Shown: piece after piece, positions 54,498 through 63,685 of the stretch
How positions within the stretch are numbered: the stretch's first letter is position 1
Layout: each line of letters begins with the position of its first letter
NCBI GenBank assembly: GCA_963709995.1
Contig: CAVPYN010000002.1
Coordinates: forward strand, 649,061 to 713,060
Length of the DNA: 64,000 nt
Direction: 5' to 3'
Origin: JAUIIK01 sp963709995
GTDB lineage: Bacteria > Chloroflexota > Chloroflexia > Thermomicrobiales > CFX8
Translations under genes and position numbers: made by a program
The notes under the pieces: model-generated
The model's input: the letters and a program-made list of their open reading frames with translations, nothing else
Told to the model about the DNA's origin: nothing
The model's database searches: none

Positions 54498-56291
54498 ATG
54501 TACGACGCACTCACGCTAGCAGCAATCGCCGACGAGCTTGCAACCACCATCGTTGGTGGTCGTATCCAGCGCGTTCATCACGTCGACGCTCTTACGCTCG
54601 CGTTCGAGATCTACGCCCAGCGTCAGCGCCGCTGGCTGACCATTAGCGCCGTCAGCGAGGATCCACGCATCCTGATGGGCGATGATCGGCCCCCACAAGA
54701 CCCGGAAGCCGTTTCGCCGATGTTGCTACTCCTGCGGAAATACGCCGTCGGCGCGCGCATTATCACGGTGCATCAACCTCCCTACGAGCGCATCATCCGC
54801 ATAACCTTGACGAGGTCCGAGTACCAGGATGACGAGGACGAATTGCCAACGACGCTGGTCAATGATCTGGTCATCGAACTGATGGGCCGGCACTCCAATA
54901 TCATTCTCGTCGACGTGACGGGAAGAATCCGAGAAGCAGTCAAACGTGTTACTCCCTCCATGAGCCGGGTTCGGACGGTCTTGCCCGGTCAGCCTTATGT
55001 CCCGCCCCCGCCACAGGACAAAAGGGATCCGGCAAACGCGGGCCCATCCGAAATTCTCAAGCTTGCCGAAACGGACGCGAGTCGCCTTGATCGCTGGTTG
55101 GTTGCGTCTTACCTCGGATTCAGTCCTTTGCTGGCGAAAGAAGTCCTGGCACGCAGCAACATCGACCAGGGGGTTGAGCCTCGCGATCTGTCGGTCGCGC
55201 AAGCTGAAGCGCTGCTAAGAGCGATGCACGAGGTACTTAGCCCTCTTGACACCGGAGGCTGGACACCGCGCCTCTATCATCACGACGGCGGCGCAACATT
55301 CTCGGCGATTCCTCTAGCCCACGTTGAAGCGCGCGACGACGTCGTCATCGAGACACCGCCTTCGATCCTTACCGCGGCCGTGCTAGCTCACCATGCTGGC
55401 GCGCCACTGACCCGGGAAATGGACCGTCACGCGCCCCGGAGGCGTCGCTTGCTCACCGAGATCGAAAGCGCCCGCGCGAAGATTGAGCGGCGCATTCGGT
55501 CGCTCAAGCGTCAGGTCGAAGAAACGAACACTCCGGACCAACTGCGGCTGAACGGAGAAATGATTTACGCATATCTCTGGATGATCGAACCGGCCATGTC
55601 CGAGCTTGTGATACCAGATGGATTGCGCATCGCGCTGGACCCAAGTCTGTCGCCCGCGGAGAACGCCCAGTCCTATTTTGAACGGTATCGCAAGGCCCAG
55701 TCAGCCAGAAACGAGATCCCCCGGCGCCTCGAAGCAGCACGGCGACAGCTTGCGTATTTTGACCAACTAGCTCTAGCAGCGGAGCAAGCCGAGTCATACG
55801 ATGAAATCGAATCGGTGCGCCTGGAATGGCAAGAATTCGCGGCAAACACTCCCGGCATCGGCGTTGCGCTCCATCCGGGAGGATCGAAACCAGCCGCATC
55901 CGCCCGCCGCCCGAGGCGCCTGGACCTCGATTCGGGTGCCACGATCTGGGTGGGGCGCACCGGCAAGCAGAATGATGGAGTTACGTTCGACATCGGACGC
56001 GCGGACGACCTCTGGCTGCACGCGCGCGAGATGCCTGGGGCCCACGTTATTCTCCGTGCCGCTCCCGGCAAGATAGCATCCGAGGAAGACATCCACCTGG
56101 CCGCGTCGGTTGCGGCGCACTACAGCGCGGGACGTGGCGCAACGCGCGTGCCGGTCGATGTCACGGAGCGACGGCATGTCCGAAAGATCCGCGGCGCGGG
56201 TCCGGGCATGGTCACCTACCGCGAGGAATACACCGTGGACGTGAAACCACAATCCTTACCCAGAACAAATCTGAAAGCTGCCGAAGCTTAG
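54498..56291 (+). CDS. rqcH: Rqc2/RqcH homologue, NFACT family
   Basis: RqcH binds obstructed large ribosomal subunits and adds alanine tails to stalled nascent chains. The 597-residue protein has the NFACT-N domain (MYDALTLAAIADELATTIVG, ELMGRHSNIILVD), a helical coiled-coil middle (RARKIERRIRSLKRQV-like region around 310-440) and the C-terminal NFACT-R domain (TIWVGRTGKQNDGVTF, DDLWLHAREMPGAHVIL, HLAASVAAHYSAGRGATRVP). Older annotations call this family fibronectin-binding protein A. Length and domain order are typical. Confidence 0.92.
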   Translation: MYDALTLAAIADELATTIVGGRIQRVHHVDALTLAFEIYAQRQRRWLTISAVSEDPRILMGDDRPPQDPEAVSPMLLLLRKYAVGARIITVHQPPYERIIRITLTRSEYQDDEDELPTTLVNDLVIELMGRHSNIILVDVTGRIREAVKRVTPSMSRVRTVLPGQPYVPPPPQDKRDPANAGPSEILKLAETDASRLDRWLVASYLGFSPLLAKEVLARSNIDQGVEPRDLSVAQAEALLRAMHEVLSPLDTGGWTPRLYHHDGGATFSAIPLAHVEARDDVVIETPPSILTAAVLAHHAGAPLTREMDRHAPRRRRLLTEIESARAKIERRIRSLKRQVEETNTPDQLRLNGEMIYAYLWMIEPAMSELVIPDGLRIALDPSLSPAENAQSYFERYRKAQSARNEIPRRLEAARRQLAYFDQLALAAEQAESYDEIESVRLEWQEFAANTPGIGVALHPGGSKPAASARRPRRLDLDSGATIWVGRTGKQNDGVTFDIGRADDLWLHAREMPGAHVILRAAPGKIASEEDIHLAASVAAHYSAGRGATRVPVDVTERRHVRKIRGAGPGMVTYREEYTVDVKPQSLPRTNLKAAEA

Positions 56292-56346
56292 CAGTTGTTT
56301 AGAACGTCGCGCCCTGACCCGACATCCAGAAGGTTGCCGTGACCAG

Positions 56347-57042
56347 CTAATGGATCGGCAGTCCCGCGATCTGGACAAAACCGAGCACCAGCATGATCCC
56401 TCCCATCAACACCAGCGCCCCCTGAATCCTGAGTCTCTCGAACTTGTTGGAGATCCCGGCAAAGAATAGAACCGACGCAAACAGCACTGTGGCAAGTACA
56501 TAATCGTCGCTTGTCTGATTTGCCTCTGCCGCCTTATTAGAAAACTCCCCGGCAAGTTCTTCCAGAAAGATCGCAGGTTCTAACAATGCATTGCCATATG
56601 AGTCGTCCTCGATAGGGGAGGAGGCATCGCCTGTCTCAATGGAAGCATCGAGTTGATCAATGTACGGTTGGAAGTCCTCGCGTATGAGTTCGTTTTCGAC
56701 TATCGCCAAAACATCTTGGTCCCCCGCCATACGAGCGTTGAGTAATTCGATGTAGGTCAAGGTGTCGTACATCACTGTGGTGAACGCGACATTGTATGCG
56801 ATGTTTGCCTCGAGCCGTGTCGCAGATGCTTGAGCAAACGAAGCCGCCTGCACTCCACCCCAGCGGGCAGACTGATAAGCACACCAGGCCGTTGCAACCG
56901 TCGCTATAGAGAGGAGAATTGCGGCGGTTATGTCGACGTATCTGAGTGATCGGTCGACCGACGCCTGAACATGCTCAAAGCGGCTCATTTCCCCCGGTAG
57001 CGCCCGGTCGTCCTCGAATGCGCCGCGTTCACCTTCGGCCAT
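56347..57042 (-). CDS. DUF4337-like membrane protein
   Basis: A protein of about 231 residues. A hydrophobic segment lies near the N-terminus (YVDITAAILLSIATVATAWC), followed by the WCAYQSARWGGVQAASFAQA motif. A long central stretch is mostly soluble and acidic. Two C-terminal membrane segments follow (VLATVLFASVLFFAGISNKF, GALVLMGGIMLVLGFVQIAG). This is the plan of DUF4337 proteins, whose function is unknown. The ATG at 57042 has GAGAGG upstream and is preferred over the in-frame start eight codons earlier. It converges on rqcH. Confidence 0.72.
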   Translation of the reverse strand: MAEGERGAFEDDRALPGEMSRFEHVQASVDRSLRYVDITAAILLSIATVATAWCAYQSARWGGVQAASFAQASATRLEANIAYNVAFTTVMYDTLTYIELLNARMAGDQDVLAIVENELIREDFQPYIDQLDASIETGDASSPIEDDSYGNALLEPAIFLEELAGEFSNKAAEANQTSDDYVLATVLFASVLFFAGISNKFERLRIQGALVLMGGIMLVLGFVQIAGLPIH

Positions 57043-57293
57043 ATGGAACCTCTCGATGACAACCACACTTCATGATGGAGCCCAGAGTGCTCGCGTCTTC
57101 AACGGCAAGCCAGTACCGGACCTAGTCCACCACTCGAATCAACCTCATCCCCGTGACTGTACTCCAACCCTTGATGCACGACCACAAACAAGCGTTCTAA
57201 GACAATCAGAGCGAAACAAGTGGGTGGAAAGGTATCGCAACTACAACTTCACGTGAACAGCGCTATGCAACGTCAGCTCCGGACCAACGTGGA

Positions 57294-58097
57294 TTACGTA
57301 AATCTGACAAACAGAATCCCCAGCTCATAGAGCAAGTAGATCGGCACAGCAATGATCATCATGTTGACAGGATCGGGCGTCGGAGTAATGATCGCCGCGG
57401 CGATGAGGACCCCGACAAAGGCGAACTTCCGTGCGCGCCCGAGTTGAGCGGCATTGACGATACCAAGCTTGCCGAAGATGAACATCAAAGCCGGCAACTG
57501 AAAAGCAATGCCAATCCCGATCATGAGTCTGAGATAGAAGGTCACAAGTTCGGATGCTCGGGGATTCCAGGTGAAGAGTCCCGACTTGAAGCCTGATAGA
57601 AAGTCGAGCGCCCGCGGGATTGCCACAAAGAACGCAAATGCCATTCCAGAAATGAATAGTAGTGACACGACCGGCAACGCGAGATAGACGGATCGCTTCT
57701 CTCGTCGGGTCAATCCTGGGGCGACATATTGGACGACCTGATACACCAGCACCGGCATAGACAGGGCGACGGCGATGTAGAGCAAGACCTTAAACCAGGT
57801 AACGAAGCCCTCAGTCGGAGAAATGGTGATGATCTCGCCATTTGGCACGTTCGCCTGTTCAGCGATTCGCTGGAATACCCAGTCGACGATGAAGAAGGCC
57901 GCGATAAGCGCGATCAGGATTGTGACGGTTGAATAGATAATCCGCATGCGGAGCTCTTCGAGGTGCTCCTGCAGCGTCATCTCCAGAAAGAACTCTGGAT
58001 CTTCATTCTCTTCAGTTGGCGGCTTGACGTCTTCGGGAGGCGGGCTTTCGTCGCCGCCACGCCCAGGTATCGGAAGCCTGTCGGTAATGCTCGCCAT
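57294..58097 (-). CDS. tatC: Sec-independent protein translocase TatC
   Basis: TatC recognises twin-arginine signal peptides at the membrane. The 267-residue protein has an extra acidic, Pro-rich N-terminal tail of about 40 residues. The family start TLQEHLEELRMRIIYSTVTI follows, then six membrane segments including ARKFAFVGVLIAAAIITPTPDPVN. No tatA or tatB is adjacent. A client is in the same window: OppA carries a twin-arginine lipoprotein signal. Confidence 0.93.
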   Translation of the reverse strand: MASITDRLPIPGRGGDESPPPEDVKPPTEENEDPEFFLEMTLQEHLEELRMRIIYSTVTILIALIAAFFIVDWVFQRIAEQANVPNGEIITISPTEGFVTWFKVLLYIAVALSMPVLVYQVVQYVAPGLTRREKRSVYLALPVVSLLFISGMAFAFFVAIPRALDFLSGFKSGLFTWNPRASELVTFYLRLMIGIGIAFQLPALMFIFGKLGIVNAAQLGRARKFAFVGVLIAAAIITPTPDPVNMMIIAVPIYLLYELGILFVRFT

Positions 58098-58375
58098 ATC
58101 CGATCAGGTTTCCGGATTCATGTGGTTCATGCCAAAGCTGCTCAATTCATTTTGGTGGATGGCTATGCAACCGCGGCAACACGGTCCGCCACCAGAACAT
58201 TGGAGGCGCGGAAACTCGCCGGGAACCAATCGTGTTCCCGGCCCCGCATTCCATCTGGCAAGCTGGCGGCCCGCCCGACCCACGCCGCCACACAGCCCGC
58301 GATTAGGACCCGAGAGCCGGGGCATGGTGCCAGCATCAGAGAGCGCAGCGCTGGACAGCTTCCTGCAGCTACCGA

Positions 58376-58612
58376 CTAAGCGCTGTTCTCCTCGATATAG
58401 TCAACGGCATCGCCGACCGTTCGGATGTTTTCCACTTCCTCGTCCGAGATCTCAACCTCGAACTCCTCTTCGAGCGACATCACGAGCTCAACCATGTCGA
58501 GCGAATCCGCATTCAAGTCCTGCACGAACTCGGCCTCCCGCGTAACCTGGTCTGGCTCGACCCCCAATTGTTCAGCGACGATCCCCTGCAACCGCTCGAA
58601 AACCGTAGACAC
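58376..58612 (-). CDS. acpP: Acyl carrier protein
   Basis: The 78-residue carrier of fatty-acyl intermediates. The phosphopantetheine serine is Ser37 in LNADSLDMVELVMSLEEEFE, and the protein is acidic with the usual EISDEEVENIRTVGDAVDYI C-terminal half. It lies 3' of the fabH-fabD-fabG-accC-nusB run, separated by 187 bases. It probably has its own promoter, which I could not identify. Confidence 0.96.
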   Translation of the reverse strand: MSTVFERLQGIVAEQLGVEPDQVTREAEFVQDLNADSLDMVELVMSLEEEFEVEISDEEVENIRTVGDAVDYIEENSA

Positions 58613-58799
58613 TGTAGTGCCCTCCCCCTCGACAAACGTCCGCCCCGATCGGGCAACCGCAGTGAAATGCTACACCGCGCAGTAGATTCAGGCTGCCTGC
58701 TCGGGCCCATCGTGGCGAAACGGCGCAGCACCTGCAACCGTCAATGATGCCATCTACGCAGCCCGGCAGCCGACGAATGATAAACGACTAGCGAATAGC

Positions 58800-59267
58800 T
58801 CAACAACCAACCTGATGATCACAATCCGATTCCGCCGATTCGAGCACGGTCCCCAGCACACCATTGACGAACCGTCCGGACGCGTCGCCCCCGTAATCCT
58901 TGGCGATTTCGATCGCTTCATTGATCACGACTTTGGCCGAAACACTGAATTCAGGACCAAGTTCGCAAATCGCCACCCGGAGCACATTGCGGTCGACGGT
59001 CGGCAGCTGATCCACGGGAAACGCTGGCGCCGCCACGGCGATCCTGGCATCAATCGACTCAAGTTGGGCCATGATCGCCTGGATCAAGCGTTCCGCGTAG
59101 CGACCGTCGATCCGCTTGAGCGTGCCATCATTGCGATAACGTTCGAGGAGGTCCTCCGGATCTCGCTTGGTCAGATCCGCCTCGAAGAAGACTTTCATCG
59201 CAAGCTCACGCGCCAGGCGACGCGCCGGCAAACCCGGTGTCCTGGGCTTTCTTGGCCGCGCGCTCAT
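58800..59267 (-). CDS. nusB: Transcription antitermination factor NusB
   Basis: NusB binds boxA RNA with NusE (S10) in rRNA antitermination. The 155-residue helical protein has a basic N-terminus (RKPRTPGLPARRLARELAMK), RYAERLIQAIMAQLESIDARI, PTVDRNVLRVAICEL, VVINEAIEIAKDYGGDASGR and FVNGVLGTV, the family C-terminal signature. Its start overlaps accC by 4 bases. Confidence 0.93.
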   Translation of the reverse strand: MSARPRKPRTPGLPARRLARELAMKVFFEADLTKRDPEDLLERYRNDGTLKRIDGRYAERLIQAIMAQLESIDARIAVAAPAFPVDQLPTVDRNVLRVAICELGPEFSVSAKVVINEAIEIAKDYGGDASGRFVNGVLGTVLESAESDCDHQVGC

Positions 59268-60676
59268 GAAACCGACGACTCGTCCACTGGCGGCGCTAGC
59301 CCCACCGGCTCATTCCCAGAAAGCGGAGAAGCGGTGCGCGCCAGCAACTCCTGGACAAGCGAGGTGCTGACATCACCGGTGCGAAAGGCTCGATCCTTTA
59401 GAACACGCTGAAGAAATGGGATTGTCGTTTCGATACCTGTAACCATTGTTTCGGCAAGCGCGCGTTCCATCCGGGCAATTGCGACCCGCCGGGACGGTCC
59501 CCAGGCAATCACCTTCGACAACAGCGAATCGTAGTTCGTTGGAATTGCATAGCCGGGGTAAAGGTGGGAATCGACACGAATCCCAGGACCGCCGGGCGCG
59601 AGGTATGCATCCACAACACCTCCGATCGGCGTAAAATCTCGAGTCGAGTCCTCCGAGTTTATGCGGCATTCGATCGCATGGCCGTCGAAACGGACGCGTT
59701 TCTGGTCGAAGTCGAGCTCCTCTCCCGCGGCAACGCGAATTTGCCAGGTTACGAGATCGATGCCCGTCACCATTTCCGTAACCGGGTGTTCAACCTGTAT
59801 TCGGGTATTCGCTTCGATGAAGAAGTACTTCTCCTCGGCATCAACCAGGAACTCAAAGGTCCCGACACCAACGTAATCGATATCTCGCGCAAGTTTCACA
59901 GCGTCTTTGGATAGGGAATCGCGCAATCGTCGAGATACGCCTGGGGCAGGAGCTTCTTCAACAAGCTTCTGATGGCGGCGCTGGACTGAGCAGTCCCGTT
60001 CCCCGAGCGAACGGACATTGCCGTGTCGATCTGCCAGAATCTGCACCTCGATATGGCGCGGACGGTCCAGGTATCGCTCAGCGTATATCGCCCCATTTGA
60101 GAACGCAGCCTGTGCTTCGGCCTGAGCCAGAGGAAGCATCCGCATCAATTCGCGCTCATCGCGAGCAATACGCATGCCACGACCACCACCACCCGCCGAC
60201 GCCTTGAGCATCATCGGTAGTCCCACCTTGCGGACCAGATCTCGGACGTTAAGCGAGGAATTGAGGACATCGTCCGAGCCCGGCAATACCGAGACGCCGC
60301 TCGATTGCGCCTGTCTGCGGGCAGCAGCCTTGTCCCCCATCTGATGAATCGTCTCCGGGTCGGGGCCGATGAATGTCACATTTACTTCCCGACAGACCTC
60401 GGCAAGAGTCGCGCTCTCAGCCAGAAATCCGTAACCTGGATGAATTGCGTCGCACCCGGTTGCCAGCGCCGCGCTCACGATAGAAGGGATGTGATTGTAG
60501 GAACGAGCCGCCGGGCCGGGACCAATGCATACCGCCTCATCGGCGAGCTGGACGGGCAGCGACGCCCGATCTACGTCGCTATAGGCAACCACTCCCTGAA
60601 TACCGAGGTCATGGCAGGCTCGCAGTACCCGCAGGGCAATTTCTCCTCGATTGGCGATGAGAATCTTTCTGAACAC
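59264..60676 (-). CDS. accC: Acetyl-CoA carboxylase biotin carboxylase subunit
   Basis: AccC carboxylates biotin on the carrier protein as the first step of malonyl-CoA synthesis. The 470-residue protein has MFRKILIANRGEIALRVLRA, the Gly-rich ATP loop KASAGGGGRGMRI, ERDCSVQRRHQKLVEEAPAP, the metal site FFIEANTRIQVEHPVTEMVTG and AIECRINSEDS. The EANTR loop normally reads E-x-N-x-R, and it is intact. The gene follows fabG by 17 bases and overlaps nusB. No accB is visible in the window, so the biotin carrier must be encoded elsewhere. Confidence 0.94.
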   Translation of the reverse strand: MFRKILIANRGEIALRVLRACHDLGIQGVVAYSDVDRASLPVQLADEAVCIGPGPAARSYNHIPSIVSAALATGCDAIHPGYGFLAESATLAEVCREVNVTFIGPDPETIHQMGDKAAARRQAQSSGVSVLPGSDDVLNSSLNVRDLVRKVGLPMMLKASAGGGGRGMRIARDERELMRMLPLAQAEAQAAFSNGAIYAERYLDRPRHIEVQILADRHGNVRSLGERDCSVQRRHQKLVEEAPAPGVSRRLRDSLSKDAVKLARDIDYVGVGTFEFLVDAEEKYFFIEANTRIQVEHPVTEMVTGIDLVTWQIRVAAGEELDFDQKRVRFDGHAIECRINSEDSTRDFTPIGGVVDAYLAPGGPGIRVDSHLYPGYAIPTNYDSLLSKVIAWGPSRRVAIARMERALAETMVTGIETTIPFLQRVLKDRAFRTGDVSTSLVQELLARTASPLSGNEPVGLAPPVDESSVS

Positions 60677-60693
60677 GGATTTGTTTGACCCTC

Positions 60694-61443
60694 TCAGGTC
60701 GCCATGAACATGCCGCCATCGACCGAGAGCACGTTTCCTGTGATGTAGCGTGCTGCAGGCGAAACGAGAAACGAGACCGCTTCAGCAACATCTTCCGGCT
60801 CGCCAAACCGCTGAAGCGGGATCAGTCCTAGCGCCCATTCTCTAACGTCGTCAGAGAGGACTTCGGTCAACCTCGTGTCGATGAACCCCGGCGCCACTGC
60901 ATTGACCCGAATGCCTCGCGATCCTACTTCCTTGGCCATTGACTTGGTCAATCCCACGAGTCCCGCCTTGGCGGCCGCGTAGTTCGCCTGGCCGACATTG
61001 CCAACGAGCCCAACAACGGATGTCAGGTTCACGATTGATCCGGAACGCTGGCGCATCATTGGACGGATAACGGCCTTCGAGCAAAGGAATGCACCTTTGA
61101 GGTTAGTCTCCAGTACCGCATCCCAGTCCTCTTCCTTCATGCGCATGATGAGCGTGTCGCGGGTAATGCCGGCATTGTTCACAAGTGTGTCAATCCGGCC
61201 AAATGCGTCCATTGTCGACGTCACCATCGCGCCGACATCGTCGGCATTCGTGATATCCGCTCGGATCGCGATCGCCTCTCCTCCGATGGAGATGATCTCG
61301 GAACAGATTTCTTCAGCAGGCGCAACATCGCCACGGTAGTTCACCACCACCGACATACCGTCACCGGCGAGTTTCAGCGCTACTGCTTTGCCAATCCCCC
61401 GTACCGCGCCGGTAACGATCGCGACTTGCCGCTCCTCGCTCAT
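60694..61443 (-). CDS. fabG: 3-oxoacyl-[acyl-carrier-protein] reductase
   Basis: FabG reduces beta-ketoacyl-ACP with NADPH. The 249-residue SDR has the nucleotide motif VTGAVRGIGKAVALKLA, NNAGITRDTLIMRMKEEDWD, the catalytic Ser in VNLTSVVGLVGNVGQ, and Tyr/Lys in ANYAAAKAGLVGLTKSMAKE. The active tetrad is complete. The ATG at 61443 overlaps the fabD stop as ATGA; the longer frame lies inside fabD and lacks family residues. Confidence 0.95.
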   Translation of the reverse strand: MSEERQVAIVTGAVRGIGKAVALKLAGDGMSVVVNYRGDVAPAEEICSEIISIGGEAIAIRADITNADDVGAMVTSTMDAFGRIDTLVNNAGITRDTLIMRMKEEDWDAVLETNLKGAFLCSKAVIRPMMRQRSGSIVNLTSVVGLVGNVGQANYAAAKAGLVGLTKSMAKEVGSRGIRVNAVAPGFIDTRLTEVLSDDVREWALGLIPLQRFGEPEDVAEAVSFLVSPAARYITGNVLSVDGGMFMAT

Positions 61444-62351
61444 TGGGTTGCTCCATCCTCCGCTAGTAGTTGATCCGCCGTTTGGATCCTCAGTGAGCGG
61501 TCGATCCGCCGCCCCAGTCCGGCCAGGACGTTTCCAGGGCCAACCTCGGTTGCGCTGGTTACACCATTTCGGGCCAGCGTCTCGATGACTTGCACCCACT
61601 GGACGGAGCGGACAATCTGGTCCACCAGTTCGCGTCGCAAATCGTCGGGGTGGCTGATCGCTGTTGCATCGACGTTCGAGACGAGAGGCGCAACCGGAGT
61701 CCTCATGCCCACCCGCTCGATCTCTGGAGCGAGGGCGTCCGCGACTGGCTGCATCAGGGAGGAATGAAAGGCGCCATTCACCGGCAGGCGCACAACCCTC
61801 CGCGCGCCCCGGGTCGTCGCCGCGATCTCGGCGACAGCCAGCGCCCCGTCTATTCCGGATAGCACTATCTGCCCGGGAGAGTTGAAATTTGCGACTTCTG
61901 TTCCGGATTCATTGGCAATCAACCCGACAGCTTCGTCGTCGAGGCCGATGATGGCGATCATGCCGCCGAGGCCATGTTCTTCCATCAGCTCGCCACGTCG
62001 TCGCACCAGGCACAACGCATCGCGAAGCTCCAGCGCGCCACCCGCGACCAGAGCCGAATACTCACCTACGGAATGTCCGGCCAGAAAATCAGGAGGCATG
62101 ATCTTGCCCTGGTCGCTGAGCACCCGCTGCATCGCAATCGATGTGGCCAGTAAGGCTGGCTGCTGATTGGAAGTGCGCGTCAGATCTTCGAGAGGTCCAT
62201 CCCAGCTCAACCCGGAGACGGACATGCCGAGCGCTTCGTCTGCCTCACGATACACGTCACCTGCCAGGCCGTGGCCCGCGGCAAGACTTCTGCCCATGCC
62301 AACTGCTTGTGAACCCTGGCCCGGAAACAGCCAGGCGGTTCTCTCAGGCAT
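61440..62351 (-). CDS. fabD: Malonyl-CoA:ACP transacylase
   Basis: FabD loads malonate onto ACP. The 303-residue protein has WLFPGQGSQAVGMGRSL at the start, the nucleophile motif LAGHSVGEYSALVAGGAL, NFNSPGQIVLSG, the catalytic-His segment VNGAFHSSLMQPVADAL and the EVGPGNVLAGLGRRI end. The ATG at 62351 overlaps the fabH stop by 8 bases and directly precedes the conserved strand. Confidence 0.95.
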   Translation of the reverse strand: MPERTAWLFPGQGSQAVGMGRSLAAGHGLAGDVYREADEALGMSVSGLSWDGPLEDLTRTSNQQPALLATSIAMQRVLSDQGKIMPPDFLAGHSVGEYSALVAGGALELRDALCLVRRRGELMEEHGLGGMIAIIGLDDEAVGLIANESGTEVANFNSPGQIVLSGIDGALAVAEIAATTRGARRVVRLPVNGAFHSSLMQPVADALAPEIERVGMRTPVAPLVSNVDATAISHPDDLRRELVDQIVRSVQWVQVIETLARNGVTSATEVGPGNVLAGLGRRIDRSLRIQTADQLLAEDGATQ

Positions 62352-63345
62352 TCGCGGACGCTCGTGTCCAGCGAATGACACCCGCCGCCCACGTGAGCCC
62401 CCCGCCGAATCCGACGAGAACCACATTCATCCCTGGCTTCAGCGCGCCGACGTCTTCGGCTTCCACAAGACAGATTGGCACGGAGGCGTTCGAAGTGTTG
62501 CCATAGCGCTCAACATTCACCCAAACCTTCTCCCGTGGCATCTCAAGACGCCTGGCGGCAGCATCGATAATTCGGAGATTTGCCTGATGGGGAATGAACA
62601 GATCAACGTCATCGTAGGTCAGACCAGCACGGTCAACCGCGGTGGCGGCGGCTTCTCCCATCACCTTTACCGCAAACCGGTAAACTTCCTGGCCGTTCAT
62701 CTCCATGAATGCGCGGTCAACTGTTCGCGCGCCATTCAGACCGACAAAACGGTTCGGGCTGCCGAGCGTCAGGTGATGTCCGGCGTCGCCATCTGAGCCG
62801 AGATCCATCGACAACAAACCTGCCGGTTCGTCACTTGGCTCCAATACAACCGCGCCAGCCCCATCGCCGAATAGCACACACGTGCCACGGTCGGTGAAGT
62901 CGAGGAAACGGCTGACAAAATCCGCGCCGATAACCAGCACCTTGGATGCCGCGCCAGTGCGAATGAACTGCGTGCCAACCGACAGCGCGTAAACGAACCC
63001 GGAGCAGGCCGCATTGAGATCAAATGCGCCAGCGCGGCTGGCGCCCAGTCCAGCCTGAACCAGGCTGGCGACAGATGGCATATGCTGATCTGGTGTGTAT
63101 GTGGCGACGATAACGAGATCCAGATCCGCTGGCGTCACGGCAGCTTGATCGCACGCTATGCGCGCGGCTGCTAAAGCCATTGACACCGACGTTTCGGTCG
63201 CCTCAGCGAAATGACGCTCCGCGATTCCGGTTCGACTCCGAATCCAATCATCCGAAGTATCAACAAATTCGCTGAGATCGTCATTTGTTACAACCTGGTC
63301 CGGCACGTACATGCCTGTGCCAGTGATCGCGGCGTAGCGAAGCAT
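62344..63345 (-). CDS. fabH: 3-oxoacyl-[acyl-carrier-protein] synthase III
   Basis: FabH starts fatty-acid chains by condensing acyl-CoA with malonyl-ACP. The 333-residue protein has the active cysteine in FDLNAACSGFVYALS, histidine in LFIPHQANLRIIDAAARRL and asparagine in ERYGNTSNASVPICL. The ATG at 63345 precedes LRYAAITGTGMYVP; an in-frame start 12 codons upstream is less likely. Acyl specificity (straight or branched) is not readable. Confidence 0.95.
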   Translation of the reverse strand: MLRYAAITGTGMYVPDQVVTNDDLSEFVDTSDDWIRSRTGIAERHFAEATETSVSMALAAARIACDQAAVTPADLDLVIVATYTPDQHMPSVASLVQAGLGASRAGAFDLNAACSGFVYALSVGTQFIRTGAASKVLVIGADFVSRFLDFTDRGTCVLFGDGAGAVVLEPSDEPAGLLSMDLGSDGDAGHHLTLGSPNRFVGLNGARTVDRAFMEMNGQEVYRFAVKVMGEAAATAVDRAGLTYDDVDLFIPHQANLRIIDAAARRLEMPREKVWVNVERYGNTSNASVPICLVEAEDVGALKPGMNVVLVGFGGGLTWAAGVIRWTRASANA

Positions 63346-63432
63346 GATCCTCCCCCTCGTCCCAGAGCCGTACATGAGCACCCGTTCGTCGCAGGGAGCC
63401 CCCGAAATCGCGCCGGGAGAGACGGTCCCGAC

Positions 63433-63648
63433 CTAAAGTCCTGGCCGTTCGGAGGATCTCGGTGCGCGCAGTTCGATTTCTACGACCTCACGCCCTGCAT
63501 AGAATCCACAGGAAAGACAAACGTGATGGGACAGCTTGTAGGCACGACAATTAGGGCAGGTTACCATACTCGGTGTTTTGAGCTTCTGGTGTAACCGCCG
63601 GTGTCCCCTGCGTGATTTTGGTATGCGTTGTTTTGGTAGCGCTCCCAC
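63433..63648 (-). CDS. rpmF: 50S ribosomal protein L32
   Basis: A 71-residue basic ribosomal protein with the L32 N-terminus (PKQRIPKSRRGHRRLHQKL) and a zinc ribbon CPNC...CLSCGFYAGREVVEIE. The start is GTG 63648, with GAGGGGG four bases upstream. It lies between the DUF177 gene and fabH. Many bacteria have plsX between rpmF and fabH; here there are only 87 bases. Confidence 0.95.
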   Translation of the reverse strand: MGALPKQRIPKSRRGHRRLHQKLKTPSMVTCPNCRAYKLSHHVCLSCGFYAGREVVEIELRAPRSSERPGL

Positions 63649-63685
63649 AATTCCCCCTCAGATAGTCTATCGAATTGGCCCCTTG

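Noticed and set aside
58104..58325. A 73-codon minus-strand frame ending 6 bases before tatC, with a cysteine cluster (CSGGGPCCRGC)
   Set aside because: It has no convincing ribosome site, is dominated by Gly/Arg/Pro as expected of GC-rich non-coding frames, and matches no family I know. It was considered as a tatA equivalent but lacks any membrane helix.
63226..63245. GGTTCGACTCCGAATCC, resembling a tRNA T-arm
   Set aside because: It lies inside fabH coding sequence and no acceptor, D or anticodon stems can be built around it.
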